Of a stretch of DNA of 64,000 nucleotides, positions 11,136-21,867 are shown one piece after another. Position 1 is the first letter of the stretch; each line of letters starts with the position of its first letter. The stretch is from NCBI RefSeq assembly GCF_014839835.1, contig NC_071614.1, positions 49,561,599 to 49,625,598 on the forward strand. The letters are read 5' to 3'. The DNA comes from Dryobates pubescens. Lineage: Eukaryota; Chordata; Aves; Piciformes; Picidae. Below the pieces are notes generated by a model that saw nothing but the letters and a program-made list of their open reading frames with translations, was not told the origin of the DNA and made no database searches. The translations under genes and the position numbers were made by a program.

Positions 11136-12540
11136 GGCTCTCCCCAGGAATGGAGATGCTGCTCCATGCCCACAGTCCCAGGAGCCACAAGCCCTTCTCT
11201 GCAGGTGGCTGCAGGGGGGCAGCCTGGGGCTGTCTGGAGCACAACTGAGAACGAAGGAGCAGTAATCCCAGAGGCAGCTGCAGGAGCTGCCAGGGGCTGT
11301 GGTGTGTCCTCATCTGGGCTAAGCAGCTTCCACAGCCACCGATTTAAATGGCTTTTAGGGACAAGCTGCAGGGTTAGCTGCAGAGCTGTGCTAAATCTGC
11401 CCTGCCCAGAGGCTGCCAGCACACAGCTGGCACACAGCTGGCACAGGGCTGCACGAAGCCCTCCCTGGTGCCAGCAGCGTCAGCAGCCGGCCCTCAGCCT
11501 GGGCCGGGCTCTGCTGGGCCTTGGAGCATGAGAAATGCTCTCAGTGCCAGCCCCCCACGGGCAGGGGGCCCAGGAGGAGCCACAGAGCTCCAGCTCCATG
11601 GCTCTCTGATTCTGTGGAGCTCCACAGACCCCTCCCCAGCCAGCAGCTCGCTCCTGGCTCCCAGCAAGCAGAGGTGGTGGAAAGGAGGGGAGGGAAGGGA
11701 GGGAGAGAGGATCCCAGGCTGTGCAGCAGCACACTGGGAGGATTGATTGGGCTGGGGGGGCTGAATTGGCTGGGTGAGAGCTGCAGTTGTGCTAATTGAG
11801 CAGCTCCTCTCCAGGGAAAAGAGCTAAGCTTAAACCATCTGGCCAGGCCCAGAGCCATTTGCCAAGGAAATGATTCAATGTTTTAAGAGTAAATCAAAAC
11901 TCTGGGAGGCAGGGCAGGAGCCTGGCAACAAAGGATGGGGGTTGCCCTCCCTGCAGAGAGCCAAGGTGAGGGCTGGCAGCTGCCAAACCCACTGCAGCCT
12001 CCTGCTGCACCCTCACACCTCTGCTGTCCTCTGCAGCAAGGCTGCTGCAGCACCTGGGGCGGCCGGAGGGCAGCCTGCGGCAAGGGAGCAGAGCTCAGAG
12101 TGAGGCTCACAGCACCATGGCACTCCCTGGGCTGGGGAAGCCCTCTGGGATCAGCCCAGCACCACCATGGCCACACATTCTGGGCCCCCCAGGGCTCAGG
12201 AGCTGGCTGGCCTCTGGCCCAGGGTGATGCCTGTGCTGCTCAGGCTGCTGCTGGCTGCACTCAGGACGTCACCTGGTGGGGGCTGGAGGCACAAACCTTC
12301 CTTAGCCTCACCAGCTGCAGGCTCTGGCAGAGGTTTTCTCTCCCCTCACCAAGTGCCTGCATTCCCCAGTGCCCAGCTGACTCCTGCCACCAGCTTCCCT
12401 CCCACCCTTACTAAGTGCTGAGTTGTTTGCAGGGGGTTCCACACCACCTCTCCAGCAGAGCCAAACCCACTCCCACCCCTGACCAGAGCTCTGCCCTCCT
12501 GCAGCCACTCCAAGGAACCTTTCACAGCAGCAGCCACAGA
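11136..12540. other. Non-genic unique sequence with AT-richer islands
   Basis: No gene is recognised. Two AT-richer single-copy islands stand out, about 11245-11400 (around a GATTTAAATGG motif) and about 11730-11910 (around GTGCTAATTGAGC and GATTCAATGTTTTAAGAG). They are candidate conserved non-coding elements, by composition only. Confidence 0.4.
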
Positions 12541-12835
12541 GTGGCTCAGGCTGGAAGGCAGCTCAGAGCTCCTCTGCTCCCAGCTCCCCACCATGCCCAG
12601 GGACACCTCTCAGCTACACTCAGCTGCTCAGGGCCTCATCCAGCCTGGCCTGCAGCACCCCCAGGCAGGAGGCAGCCACAGCCTCCCTGGGCAGCCTGGG
12701 CCAGAGGCTCAGCTCCCTTCTGCTGAAGAACTTCTTCCTCAGCTCCAGCCTGACCCTGCTCTGCCTCAGCTCCAAACCATTCCCCCTTGGCCTGGCTCCA
12801 GACCCCCTCAAGAGAAGTCTCTCTGTACCACCCAC
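12541..12835 (-). repeat. CR1 fragment
   Basis: Antisense CR1 with the CCATGCCCAGGGACACCTCT, CTACACTCAGCTGCTCAGG and CTTCTTCCTCAGCTCCAGCC blocks. It belongs to the same GC-rich subfamily as the copies at 4125 and 20320. Confidence 0.85.
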
Positions 12836-12994
12836 CTGGGCAGCCTGCTCCTGGGCACCCTTGCAGGGCAGAAGTGTTTCCTCCCCTGCAGGCTGAGTCC
12901 CTGGCACAGTCTGGTGCCATCAGGTGCAGCAGCAGGCAGGCAGGGGGACCCCAAGGCACCTGCAGGATATGGGCATGGAGCCTGCACAAGGAGC

Positions 12995-13095
12995 AGCAGA
13001 TCCTCCTGGATGAACCCCCCCCAGACCCTCCTGGATGAATACACACACACCCCTCCAGACCCTCCTGGATGAACCCCCCCAGACCTTCCTCCACC
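12995..13095. repeat. Short tandem repeat, about 27-40 bp unit
   Basis: The motif CCAGACCCTCCTGGATGAA occurs three to four times, with a (CA)n insertion in one unit. No coding role is seen. Confidence 0.75.
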
Positions 13096-13109
13096 CCAGG
13101 CCAGGGGAA

Positions 13110-13395
13110 ACCTTGGTGAGAGCTGGAAGGCATCACCAGAGCCACAGAGCACTCAGGGTGCAGAAGGCCTCTGAGATCCTCCAGTCCAACCCCAGCCCAG
13201 CCCCCCATGGCCACCCAGCCCTGGCCCCAGCTGCCATGGCCACAGGGCTCTGGAGCCCCTCCAGCCATGGGGACTCCACCACCTCCCTGGGCAGCCTCTG
13301 CCAGGCCCTGACCACTCCTGCACCAAAGACATTTCTCCTCCCCAACCTAAGCCTCCCCTGCTGCATCTTGAGGCCATTTCCTCTCCTTCTGCACA
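13110..13395 (-). repeat. CR1 fragment
   Basis: Antisense CR1 with GCAGAAGGCCTCTGAGATC, CAGCCCCCCATGGCCACCC, GGGGACTCCACCACCTCCCT and CTAAGCCTCCCCTGCTGCAT blocks. Confidence 0.85.
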
Positions 13396-13439
13396 GCTCT
13401 GGCTGTGTGAACCCCCTGGGGCTCAGCTCTCCCCCACCC

Positions 13440-14180
13440 CCTCCCAGCCCCCCCAGGCAGGGGCAGGTCCCTCGCCGGGCGTCCAGCCCCGGCGCTCCTT
13501 GAGCAGCTGGGAGCTGAGCTGGGCTGTGCCAGCCGGGCACAGGCAGCCGCTGTCCTTGCTCCATTGCCAGGGCAGTGCCACTGCCCAGCCCCTGGCGGAG
13601 CTGTGCCAGCATCTCCCTGGCTGCACCGAGGGGAGGCAAAGGCAGCAGCGCCCGGAGCTGTCGGTGCCCTGCGAGCCTGGCCCCGGCCCCGGCCCCCCCG
13701 GCTCTGCCGCCCTGCGCTGCTCGCCCCAAGTCCTCCTCAGCTCCGCCTGCAGGCTGCCTGCCTCGCCAGGGAGGTTTCCTCCTCCTCAGCAGCCCAAAAT
13801 AAGCTGAGCAGCAGCTGCTGCCTGCGGCAGCTTCCCCCATGCAGCACCCAGCAGAGCCCCGCACCGCTGCATGCTGCAGCGTGCCCGGCCGGGGCAGAGC
13901 TGGCGCTGCACAGCTGCTGCCGGGCACGGGGTGCCCTGCACCGGGCAGGCTGCAGCCCCTGGCGCCTCCCGGGGCAGGCAGGGAGCCTCTGCCTGCTGCT
14001 GCGGGGAGGCTGCCGGGGGAGCAGGGTCAGGGGGACGGCAGCAGGACTGCTCCCTCCCGGCCCGGCTCAGCCTGGAGCCCCGCTCAGAGCTGCCCGGCAG
14101 AGCCCAGCCCAGAGCCCTCCCGGGGGCTGCTGGAAGCGTTTGGAGCTGCCACCGCAGGAGGGTTTGTCCCCTGCCAGCGC
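13440..14180. promoter_or_regulatory. Orphan CpG-rich block
   Basis: This 0.7-kb single-copy stretch is rich in CpG (CCGGCGCTCC, GCCCGGCCGGGGC, GCACCGGGCAGG and others) and is flanked by CpG-poorer CR1. A long plus-strand frame crosses it but has low-complexity Ala/Gly/Pro/Cys composition and no family match. It could be a CpG island of an unannotated promoter or simply a GC-rich remnant. Confidence 0.4.
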
Positions 14181-14344
14181 AAGAGGCTTTGCTCCTCTGC
14201 TCCTGCTGGCAGACACATGTGCGGCATGGAGAGGGGGAGGAGGGGGAGCACAGCCCAGGGCTCCAGAGCTAAGTTTGTTCTTGCCACTAAACTGTTTCCA
14301 TGGAGCTGCCGAGGGTCCCTTTGGCAAAGCCTCAGGCTTCAGCT

Positions 14345-14625
14345 GCTTGGAATCACAGAATGCTCTGGGGGGCAAAGCCCTTTCAGCCCCTCCAGCCCAA
14401 CCCTGCTCCAGCTCTGCCCAGGCTGGGGCTGAGCCCTGGCCCTCAGCACCACAGCTCTGCCTCTGAAACCCCTCCAGGGAAGGGCATTCAGCCACCTCCC
14501 CGGGCAGCCTGTGCCAGGCTCTGAGAACCCTTCCAGCCAAGAAGTTTCTTCTCCCCTGCAGCCTCAGCCTGCCCTGGCCCTGCCTGGGGCCACACAGCAG
14601 CACAGGGAGGGAGCTGCAGCTCTGT
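14345..14625 (-). repeat. CR1 fragment
   Basis: Antisense CR1 with an AATCACAGAATG end, CCAGCCCAACCCTGCTCCAG, CAGCACCACAGCTCTGCCTC and GGCAGCCTGTGCCAGGCTCT blocks. Confidence 0.8.
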
Positions 14626-15199
14626 GGAGCTGGCTTCACCTGGCAGATACCAACAGCAGGACAGGAGTCAGGCACCTCCTGCCCCTCTGCAAGCTGCTGC
14701 CTGGCACAGGCTGGCACTGGCTGGGGGAGTTGTCCCTTCCTCTCCATCAGCCCCAGTGGTAGCCTGGGGCAAGCAGCTTGGATACAAATTCCTTGCCCCT
14801 AGGCAGGAGAGCTCAGGGGGAGCTGATCCCAGGCCAGCCCACATGTGGCACTTGCCTGCCCTGCTGCCACAGGGTGCCCCAAGGCTCTGCTGGAGCCGAA
14901 TCAATCCAGCTCCCTGTCACAGCCTCCCGGTGCAGCCCCCAGCCAGGGCTGAGGCAGGGTCTGGGCCAGGCCTTGAACAGCTGCAGTGGTTAAGGCTTAA
15001 GGGCAGCAGCACTCGTCCAGGGGGCTGTGGCTGCCCTCGGGGGCATCCCTGCTCCTGCAGGCACAGCTGAAAGCCTCCTGAGAGGTGGAGGCTGAGCAGC
15101 AGTTGCCTGAGGAGAGAGGTTGAGGTTCCAGAGGCTTCCATGAAGCAGCAAGGATTCAGCCTTCAGGAGCCTGCACCCAAAGCAGCCTGCAGAGGAGCT
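14626..15199. other. No recognised feature
   Basis: Unique-looking sequence with no supported exon, RNA gene or repeat family. Confidence 0.4.
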
Positions 15200-15612
15200 G
15201 CAGCCACACAGAGACCCCAGCTGAGGGCACAGCCCCCTGTGGGCACAGGCTGAGGGAGCCGGGGCTGTGCAGCCTGGGGAAGAGGAGGCTCCAGGGAGAC
15301 CTCAGAGCAGCCTTGCAGGACCTGAAGGGCTCCAGGAGAGCTGGGGAGGGACTCTGGGCAAGGGCTGGGAGTGCCAGGAAGAGGGACAATGGCTTTGAGC
15401 TGGGAGAGGAGAGACTGAGCCTGGAGAGGAGGAAGAAATCCTTGGCAGTGAGGGGGGTGGGAGAGACTGGCACAGGCTGCCCAGGGGTGTCCCCTCCCTG
15501 GAGGTGTTCAGGACCTTGAGCCACCAGGGCTGGGGGAAGGTTGAAGATCATCCAGTTCCAAGCCCCCTGCCATGGGCTCTGCCCATGGTCTTCAGCATCC
15601 CTTCTAACCCCT
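15200..15612 (+). repeat. CR1 fragment, tail-to-tail partner
   Basis: Sense CR1 from GGGCACAGGCTGAGGGAGCC through GGACAATGGCTTTGAGCTGG and GGCACAGGCTGCCCAGGGG to TTCAGCATCCCTTCTAACCC. Its 3' end abuts the 3' end of the opposite-strand CR1 that starts at about 15613. Confidence 0.88.
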
Positions 15613-16030
15613 CACAGAATAGAATACACAGACCAGACCAGGTTGGAAGAGACCTTCAAGATCATCCAGTCCAACCTGTCATCCAGCACCACCTTAACAA
15701 CTAACCCATGGCACCAAGCACCCTATCAACTCTCTTGAGCACCTCCAGTGATGGGGACTCCACCACCTCCCTGGGCAGCACATTCCAATGGCCAATCTCT
15801 CTGTGTAGAACTTCTTCCTAACATCCAACCTTAACCTCCCCTGGCACAGCCTGAGACTGTCTCCTCTTGTTCTGCTGCTGGGTGCCTGGGAGCAGAGCCC
15901 AACCCCCTCCTGGCTACAACCTCCCTTCAGGGAGCTGCAGAGAGCAAGAAGGTCTCTCCTGAGCCTCCTCTTCTGCAGGCTCCAACCCCAGCTCCCTCAG
16001 CCTCTCCTCACAGGGCTGTGCTCCAGACCC
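15613..16030 (-). repeat. CR1 fragment, tail-to-tail partner
   Basis: Antisense CR1 begins with the inverted tail CACAGAATAGAATACACAG, followed by CAGGTTGGAAGAGACCTTCA, the CCACCTCCCTGGGCAGCACA block and CTTCCTAACATCCAACCTTA. It keeps more A and T than most copies here, closer to the usual CR1 consensus. Confidence 0.9.
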
Positions 16031-16112
16031 CTCCTGGGTGTCCCTGCCCCTGGCAGGGGATTGGCACTGGGTGAGCTTTGAGGTTCCTTCCAACCCAACC
16101 CTGTGGCACACA
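16031..16112 (+). repeat. CR1 3'-terminal scrap
   Basis: Sense CR1 end with GTGTCCCTGCCCCTGGCAGG and GAGGTTCCTTCCAACCCAAC. It is short and truncated. Confidence 0.7.
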
Positions 16113-16559
16113 GCAGCCTGCTTCAGCTCTGCCCTGCTGCCCCCACGGCCCAAGCCCTGCATCGAGGCAGCAGGGGCAGAGCTCCCCCAGGCCAAGTGCC
16201 TGCAGCTGGCAGCAGCAGGGAGCAAGCCACAGCCCTGCCAGGCAGGGCAAGGCTAAAGATAGCAGCTGGCCACAAGGGCCTGGGCCACACCAGGGCCCTG
16301 ATGGTGGTTCAGTTAATTGCAGACTTCCTGCTAAAATGCCAAGGGCCTCTGCTGGCACTGCCAACTGCTCTGACTCACCCAGCTGCTGCCACGGGCAGCC
16401 AAACCAAACCCTCCTGGAGTCCTGCAGGGAGAGGCAATTGGAGAGACCTCTGAGAGCATCCCTGGCACCTCCTGGCTGCTGGGGCACCACCAGAGCAGCC
16501 AGCTGCAGGGACAGGGCCCCCTGCCCAGGGTGCAGGGCTTTGGCTCCAGCCCCACTCCT

Positions 16560-16975
16560 GAAGCTCACAGGAGCTGAAAGGGCTCCAGGGGAGCTGGGGA
16601 GGGACTTGTGACAAGGGCTGGGAGTGCCAGGACCAGGGACAATGGCTTTGAGCTGGCAGAGGGGAGGCTGAGACTGGAGAGCAGGAAGAAATCCTTGAGA
16701 GTGAGGCTGGGGAGAGCCTGGCACAGGCTGCCCAGGGAGGCTGTGACTGCCTCCTGCCTGGAGGTGCTCAGGACCAGGCTGGATGGGGCCTGAGCCTCCA
16801 GGGCTGGAGGAAGGTTGAAGCTCATCCAGTTCCAAGCCCCCTGCCATGGGCACAGCCCATGGATGATCTTCACCATCCCTTCTGCCCCAACCCATCCTGG
16901 GTGTCCCTGCCCCTGGCAAGGGGTTGGCACTGGGTGAGCTTCAGGATCCCTTCCAAGCCCCTCCCTGATTCTGTC
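16560..16975 (+). repeat. CR1 3'-end fragment
   Basis: Sense CR1 with GGGGAGGGACTTGTGACAAG, GGACAATGGCTTTGAGCTGG, GCACAGGCTGCCCAGGGAGG and two successive 3'-end blocks of the TTCCAAGCCCCCTGCCATGG and GGTTGGCACTGGGTGAGCTT kind, so it may be two joined pieces. The preceding 16113-16559 holds no gene; a small AT-richer island with GTTCAGTTAATTGCAGAC lies near 16307. Confidence 0.8.
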
Positions 16976-17619
16976 ATCCCCTGCTCCAAGTCCTTGTGCC
17001 GAGCAGGAGCTGCTCCTGTGCCCCTGGCCTGCCCTCAGCAGGCAGATGCAGACCCTGGCAGGGCAAGCCCCGGCAGCCCAGCTCTGGTCCAGCTTTGCCA
17101 GCTACCTGCACTCCCTAGCCAGCCTGGCACCGTGCCCTGGCGTGCTGGAGCTGCTGCTTCCTTGGGCAAGGAGCGCCCCTGGTGCCAGCCAGCTGCAGCT
17201 GCCGGCAGCGAGCAGCAGGGAGCCGGCCGCGGCTGCTCCGCCGCAGCTCTGCCAGGGCAGCTGCTCCAGCAGGGCCCCAGCAGGGCCCCAGCTCACAACC
17301 AGCTGAGGCAGGGCACAGAAGGGCTGTGGAGAGGAAGGAGGAGGGCATGGGGGTCCCCTCCAGGACCAGAGGTGCCACCCCAAGGGGCACAGCAGCACCC
17401 TGCCAGCCAGCCCCTGCCTGCCCAGCTCACAGGAGCAGGCTCCTGGTGTTCAAAACCACCTCCCTCAGCCCCACCAGATTCCCTCCCCAGGGGGAGCCTG
17501 AGCAGCCACCCTGGGGGCACAGGGATGCCTGGGGGTCTCTGTCTGGTTGTGTGGGACCTGGGGACACAAGAGGGGAAATCAGATCTGCTGCTGAGTACCT
17601 GCAGAGCACCACTGAGCAT
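16976..17619. other. No recognised gene
   Basis: GC-rich, mildly CpG-rich sequence (CCGGCCGCGGCTGCTCCGCC near 17222). No exon matching a known family was found. Confidence 0.35.
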
Positions 17620-17985
17620 CTCCCTGAGACACAGAGGAGGCTGCAGGGAGCTGGGCTTGGGCTCAGCTCCCTGCTCTCAGGTGACAGCAGGAGAGGCAAT
17701 GGCCTGGAGTGTGCCAGGGCAGGGCTGGGTTGGAGAGGAGCAAGAGTGGTCAGGGCCTGGCACAGGCTGCCCAGGGAGGTGGTGGAGTCCCCATCCCTGT
17801 GGCCATGGCACTTGGGGCCAGGATGGTGCTGGGTTGGTGTTCCAGGCCAGGCTGGATGAGGCCTCAAGCAGCCTGGGCTGGTAGGAGGCTGAAGGCCATC
17901 CAGTGCCAACCCCCCTGCTGTGGGCACTGCAGGGGCTTGGCACTGGATGATGCTTGAGGTCCCTTCCAACCCAGCCCACTCCTGA
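17620..17985 (+). repeat. CR1 3'-end fragment
   Basis: Sense CR1 with CACAGAGGAGGCTGCAGGGA, GGTGACAGCAGGAGAGGCAA, GGCACAGGCTGCCCAGGGAG, GGCCAGGCTGGATGAGGCCT and the GGTCCCTTCCAACCCAGCCC end. Confidence 0.88.
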
Positions 17986-18084
17986 GCCCATGGTCAACCA
18001 TGTCCCACAGTGCCAGGGCCACAGAAGCCTCCTTGATGCTGCTGAAGCCTCCACTTCTGCTTCCCAAGGAAAGTGATTCACTGA

Positions 18085-19397
18085 GCTGCTGCGAGGAGGA
18101 GGAGGAGGATGAGCCCGGGCAGAGCAAGGGCAGAGGAGGAGGAGGAGGATGAGCCCCGGCAGAGCAGGGGCAGAGGAGGAGGAGGAGGATGAGCCCCGGC
18201 AGAGCAAGGGCAGAGGAGGAGGAGGAGGAGGAGCCCGGGCAGAGCAGGGGCAGAGGAGGAGGAGGATGAGCCCCGGCAGAGCAGGGGCAGAGCAGGGGCA
18301 GAGGAGGAGGAGGAGGATGAGCCCCGGCAGAGCAGGGGCAGAGCAGGGGCAGAGGAGGAGGAGGAGGATGAGCCCCGGCAGAGCAGGGGCAGAGGAGGAG
18401 GAGGAGGATGAGCCCCGGCAGAGCAGGGGCAGAGGAGGAGGATGAGCCCCGGCAGAGCAGGGGCAGAGCAGGGGCAGAGGAGGAGGAGGATGAGCCCCGG
18501 CAGAGCAGGGGCAGAGCAGGGGCAGAGGAGGAGGAGGAGGATGAGCCCCGGCAGAGCAGGGGCAGAGGAGGAGGAGGATGAGCCCCGGCAGAGCAGGGGC
18601 AGAGGAGGAGGAGGATGAGCCCGGGCAGAGCAAGGGCAGAGGAGGAGGAGGAGGATGAGCCCCGGCAGAGCAAGGGCAGAGGAGGAGGAGGAGGATGAGC
18701 CCCGGCAGAGCAAGGGCAGAGGAGGAGGAGGATGAGCCCCGGCAGAGCAGGGGCAGAGGAGGAGGAGGAGGATGAGCCCCGGCAGAGCAGGGGCAGAGGA
18801 GGAGGATGAGCCCCGGCAGAGCAAGGGCAGAGGAGGAGGAGGAGGATGAGCCCCGGCAGAGCAGGGGCAGAGGAGGAGGAGGATGAGCCCCGGCAGAGCA
18901 GGGGCAGAGGAGGAGGAGGAGGATGAGCCCGGGCAGAGCAAGGGCAGAGGAGGAGGAGGATGAGCCCGGGCAGAGCAGGGGCAGAGGAGGAGGAGGAGGA
19001 TGAGCCCGGGCAGAGCAGGGGCAGAGGAGGAGGAGGATGAGCCCCGGCAGAGCAGGGGCAGAGGAGGAGGAGGATGAGCCCCGGCAGAGCAGGGGCAGAG
19101 GAGGAGGAGGAGGATGAGCCCCGGCAGAGCAGGGGCAGAGGAGGAGGAGGATGAGCCCCGGCAGAGCAAGGGCAGAGCAGGGGCAGAGGAGGAGGAGGAG
19201 GATGAGCCCCGGCAGAGCAGGGGCAGAGGAGGAGGAGGATGAGCCCCGGCAGAGCAGGGGCAGAGGAGGAGGAGGAGGATGAGCCCCGGCAGAGCAGGGG
19301 CAGAGGAGGAGGAGGATGAGCCCCGGCAGAGCAGGGGCAGAGCAGGGGCAGAGGAGGAGGAGGAGGAGAATGAGCCCCGGCAGAGCAGGGGCAGAGG
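18085..19397. repeat. 1.3-kb purine-rich minisatellite (34/37/40-bp units)
   Basis: Tandem units combine a (GAG)n run of varying length, GATGAGCCCCGGCAGAGCA and GGGGCAGA. The period varies in steps of 3 bp (34, 37, 40), with occasional 12-bp insertions of GCAGAGCAGGGG type. The plus strand is almost pure purine through the GAG blocks. Long minus-strand frames rich in Ser, Leu and Pro are a by-product of the repeat. Confidence 0.97.
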
Positions 19398-19639
19398 ACC
19401 CAGTCAGTGGCTTCGCTGCAGGCAGTGCCATGTCCCCTGCGCTCCAGCAGGGGGAGCCCTGCCGCAGCCTTCCCTTCCCTCCGCTCCAGCCAAGGCTTCA
19501 GCCCTGCGCAGCTCCTTCCCCTCTCGCCCGGGCTGGGGCAGCAGGGCTCCAGAGCCCAGCACAAGCCCCGCGGGCAGCAGGGCTGAGCCTCACTGCTGGG
19601 CAGCCTCACCTGCTGGGCAGCCGCAGCAATGACAGCAGA

Positions 19640-20045
19640 GAGCACAGAAGGGGTTGGGTTGGAAGGCAGCTTCCTGTTCCAAGCTCCTGCCGTGGGCAGG
19701 GACACCCAGGATGGATTGGATTAGAAGGGATGCTGAAGATGATCCAGTTCCAAGGCCGCTGCATGGGCACAGATTGCATGGCAGGGGGCTTGGAACTGGA
19801 TGATCTCCAATCTCCCCCCAGCCCAGGCTGCTCAGGGCCTCATCCAGCCTGGCCCTGAACCCCTCCAGGCAGGAGGCAGCCACAGCCTCCCTGGGCAGCC
19901 TGGGCCAGGCTCTCCCCAGCCTCACTGCCAACAATTTCTTCCCCATCTCCACTCTCAGTCTCCTCTCTCCCAGCTCAAAGCCATTGTTCCTCATCCTGGC
20001 ACTCCCAGCCCTTGTCAGAGGTCCCTCCCCAGCTCTCCTGGGGCC
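19640..20045 (-). repeat. CR1 fragments
   Basis: Small 3'-end scraps (GGTTGGGTTGGAAGGCAGC; GCTTGGAACTGGATGATCTC) are followed by an antisense CR1 with CATCCAGCCTGGCCCTGAAC, GGCAGCCTGGGCCAGGCTCT and CCATTGTTCCTCATCCTGGC. From about 19837 this copy is part of the inverted duplication described separately. Confidence 0.85.
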
Positions 20046-20640
20046 CTTCCCAGAGCTGCTTCCCTTACTCACCCATGGCTGGAGCTCCACATTTGCTGGG
20101 CAGGACCTCAAGGTGCTGCAGAAGCTGAGTGCTGGGGCAGCCAAACTTACCTGAGCCACCAGCCTCTGGGTGCAGGCTGACAGTGCTCAGCACAAGGGCA
20201 CCAAGCACATGGCAGCTGTGCCCTGCAGCTCCTGCCACAGTCTGCAACTACAGAATCACTCCTGGGATGGCTCAGGCTGGCACCCCAGAGCTCCTCTGCT
20301 GCCAGCTCCCCACCATGCCCAGGGACACCTCTCAGCTACACTCAGCTGCTCAGGGCCTCATCCAGCCTGGCCTGCAGCACCCCCAGGCAGGAGGCAGCCA
20401 CAGCCTCCCTGGGCAGCCTGGGCCAGAGGCTCAGCTCCCTCCTGCTGCAGAACTTCTTCCTCAGCTCCAGCCTGACCCTGCTCTGCCTCAGCTCCAAACC
20501 CTTCCCCCTTGGCTTGGCTCCAGACCCCCTCAGGAGAAGTCTCTCTGCAGCCTTCCTGCAGGCTGCCTTCAGGCCCTGGCAGCAGCTCTGAGGTGCCCCT
20601 GGAGCCTTCTCCTCTGCAGGCTGCACAGCCCCAGCTCCCT
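19837..20640 (+). repeat. Inverted duplication, arm A
   Basis: About 804 bp that recur in reverse complement at 24927-25688. The arm is composite: antisense CR1, about 290 bp of non-CR1 sequence (around CTCACCCATGGCTGGAGCTC and GTCTGCAACTACAGAATCAC), then a second antisense CR1. By eye only a handful of substitutions, one 2-bp gap and one gap of about 40 bp separate the arms. The arms bracket RRM2 exons 6-10. Confidence 0.93.
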
Positions 20641-20840
20641 CAGCCTGTGCTCCCAGCAGAGCTGCTCCAGCCCTGGCAGCATCCTTGTGGCCTCCTCTGG
20701 GCTCTCTCCACAGCTCTGTGTCCTCCTGCTGGGGACCCCAGAGCTGGAGGCAGGAATGGAGGTGAGGTCTGAGCAGAGCCCAGGGGCAGGATCCCCTCTG
20801 CTGCCCTCTGCCCACCCTGCTCTGGCTGCAGCCCAGCTCA
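20320..20840 (-). repeat. CR1 fragment, young-looking GC-rich subfamily
   Basis: Antisense CR1 with CCATGCCCAGGGACACCTCT, CTTCTTCCTCAGCTCCAGCC, CTCTGCAGGCTGCACAGCCC and GTCCTCCTGCTGGGGACCCC blocks. Its first part lies inside arm A of the inverted duplication. Confidence 0.88.
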
Positions 20841-21009
20841 CAGCTGCCTGAGGGCTACAGGAGGCACTGCTGGCTCCTGGGGAGCTGCTCAGCACCCAGC
20901 ACCCCCAAGGCTCTTTCCTCAGGGCTGCTCCCAGCCCCCTCTGCACCCAGCCTGGATGTGTGCCTGAGCTCCCAGCTTGAAGCCAGCACCACAGCACTGC
21001 CATCAGCTT

Positions 21010-21015
21010 TTTATT
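21010..21015 (-). promoter_or_regulatory. RRM2: Probable RRM2 poly(A) signal
   Basis: The plus-strand TTTATT reads AATAAA on the minus strand, about 700 bp past the RRM2 stop codon. The next minus-strand bases include the GU-rich stretch GTGCTGTGGTGCTGG, a typical downstream element. The intervening 21016-21714 is single-copy and would be the 3' UTR. Confidence 0.6.
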
Positions 21016-21714
21016 ACTGTGAAGGTGTCCCCAGCTCTCCAGGAGGCAGTCCAGAAGCCAGCTGCAGGGTGGTTCTCCAGCAGCTCCAGCTTGCTCAGTT
21101 CATCTCCCACACCAACTTTCTTCCTGTTCTTCAGCTTCCAGACCACCACACTTGGACTTGCAGCACCAGCTTTGAGTCACACACCAGAAAGAAGCACTAA
21201 AAGCCAGGTCCCAGCAGTCAAGAGTTGGAGTCTTGCCTCTTCCCCTGCTCAAGCATCTGGAGAGGAAGTTTCTCTGCCACCATAAAGTGCCCAGGTCCAG
21301 GTACAAATTAAAACAGGACTAAAAAGGCCAACTTGAAAGCTGCCAAGGAAGCAGGGGGGGCTGTGGCTGCCCCAGGGTTTGCTGCAGGATGCTCAGGTCA
21401 GCCCACACCTGAAGCTCCCAGCTGCTCAGCACCCCTCCTGCTGCCAGAGCTTCTCTCCTTTGCCCAGAGGGGCAGCAGAAGCTGCTCACTGCCCACAGCC
21501 TCCCACCAGGAGGTGCCCACATCTGTCAGAGCCGAGTGGCAGAGGCTGGAAGAGGTCCAAACGTGCTGGGAAGAGCCTTGGCAGAGGCTAAGGAGCAGAG
21601 GGTTCCCCTGCTGGGGCTGCTGAGAAGCACCCCCTGGCCCAGGGGCAGCAGAGGCTCAGTCTCTGGCTCCTGCCTTTCCCTCTGCCAGGCAGCAGCACTG
21701 TGGGCTCAGTCCCC

Positions 21715-21867
21715 TCAGAACTCTGCATCCAGGGTGAAGGAGTTGTCTGTGGGCTTGGCCATCACCCCCATCCTCTGGTACTCCCCCACTCTCTTCTCAA
21801 AGAAGTTGGTCTTGCCCTCCAGGGAGATGTTCTCCATGAAGTCAAAAGGGTTCTCTGCTCTGTAGAT
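21715..21867 (-). CDS. RRM2: RRM2 exon 10 (last coding exon)
   Basis: The exon encodes the last 50 residues plus TGA, starting [10 protein letters not shown] and ending SFTLDAEF. The minus-strand acceptor is CTTTGCCTTGCAG. Confidence 0.98.
   Translation of the reverse strand: MYRAENPFDFMENISLEGKTNFFEKRVGEYQRMGVMAKPTDNSFTLDAEF

Noticed and set aside
13564-14466. 300-codon plus-strand frame across the orphan CpG block
   Set aside because: Low-complexity composition, no family resemblance, and it runs into a CR1 copy.
17677-19705. Long Ser/Leu/Pro-rich minus-strand frames
   Set aside because: They result from the GAG-rich minisatellite; overlapping frames stay open because unit lengths rotate the frame without stops.
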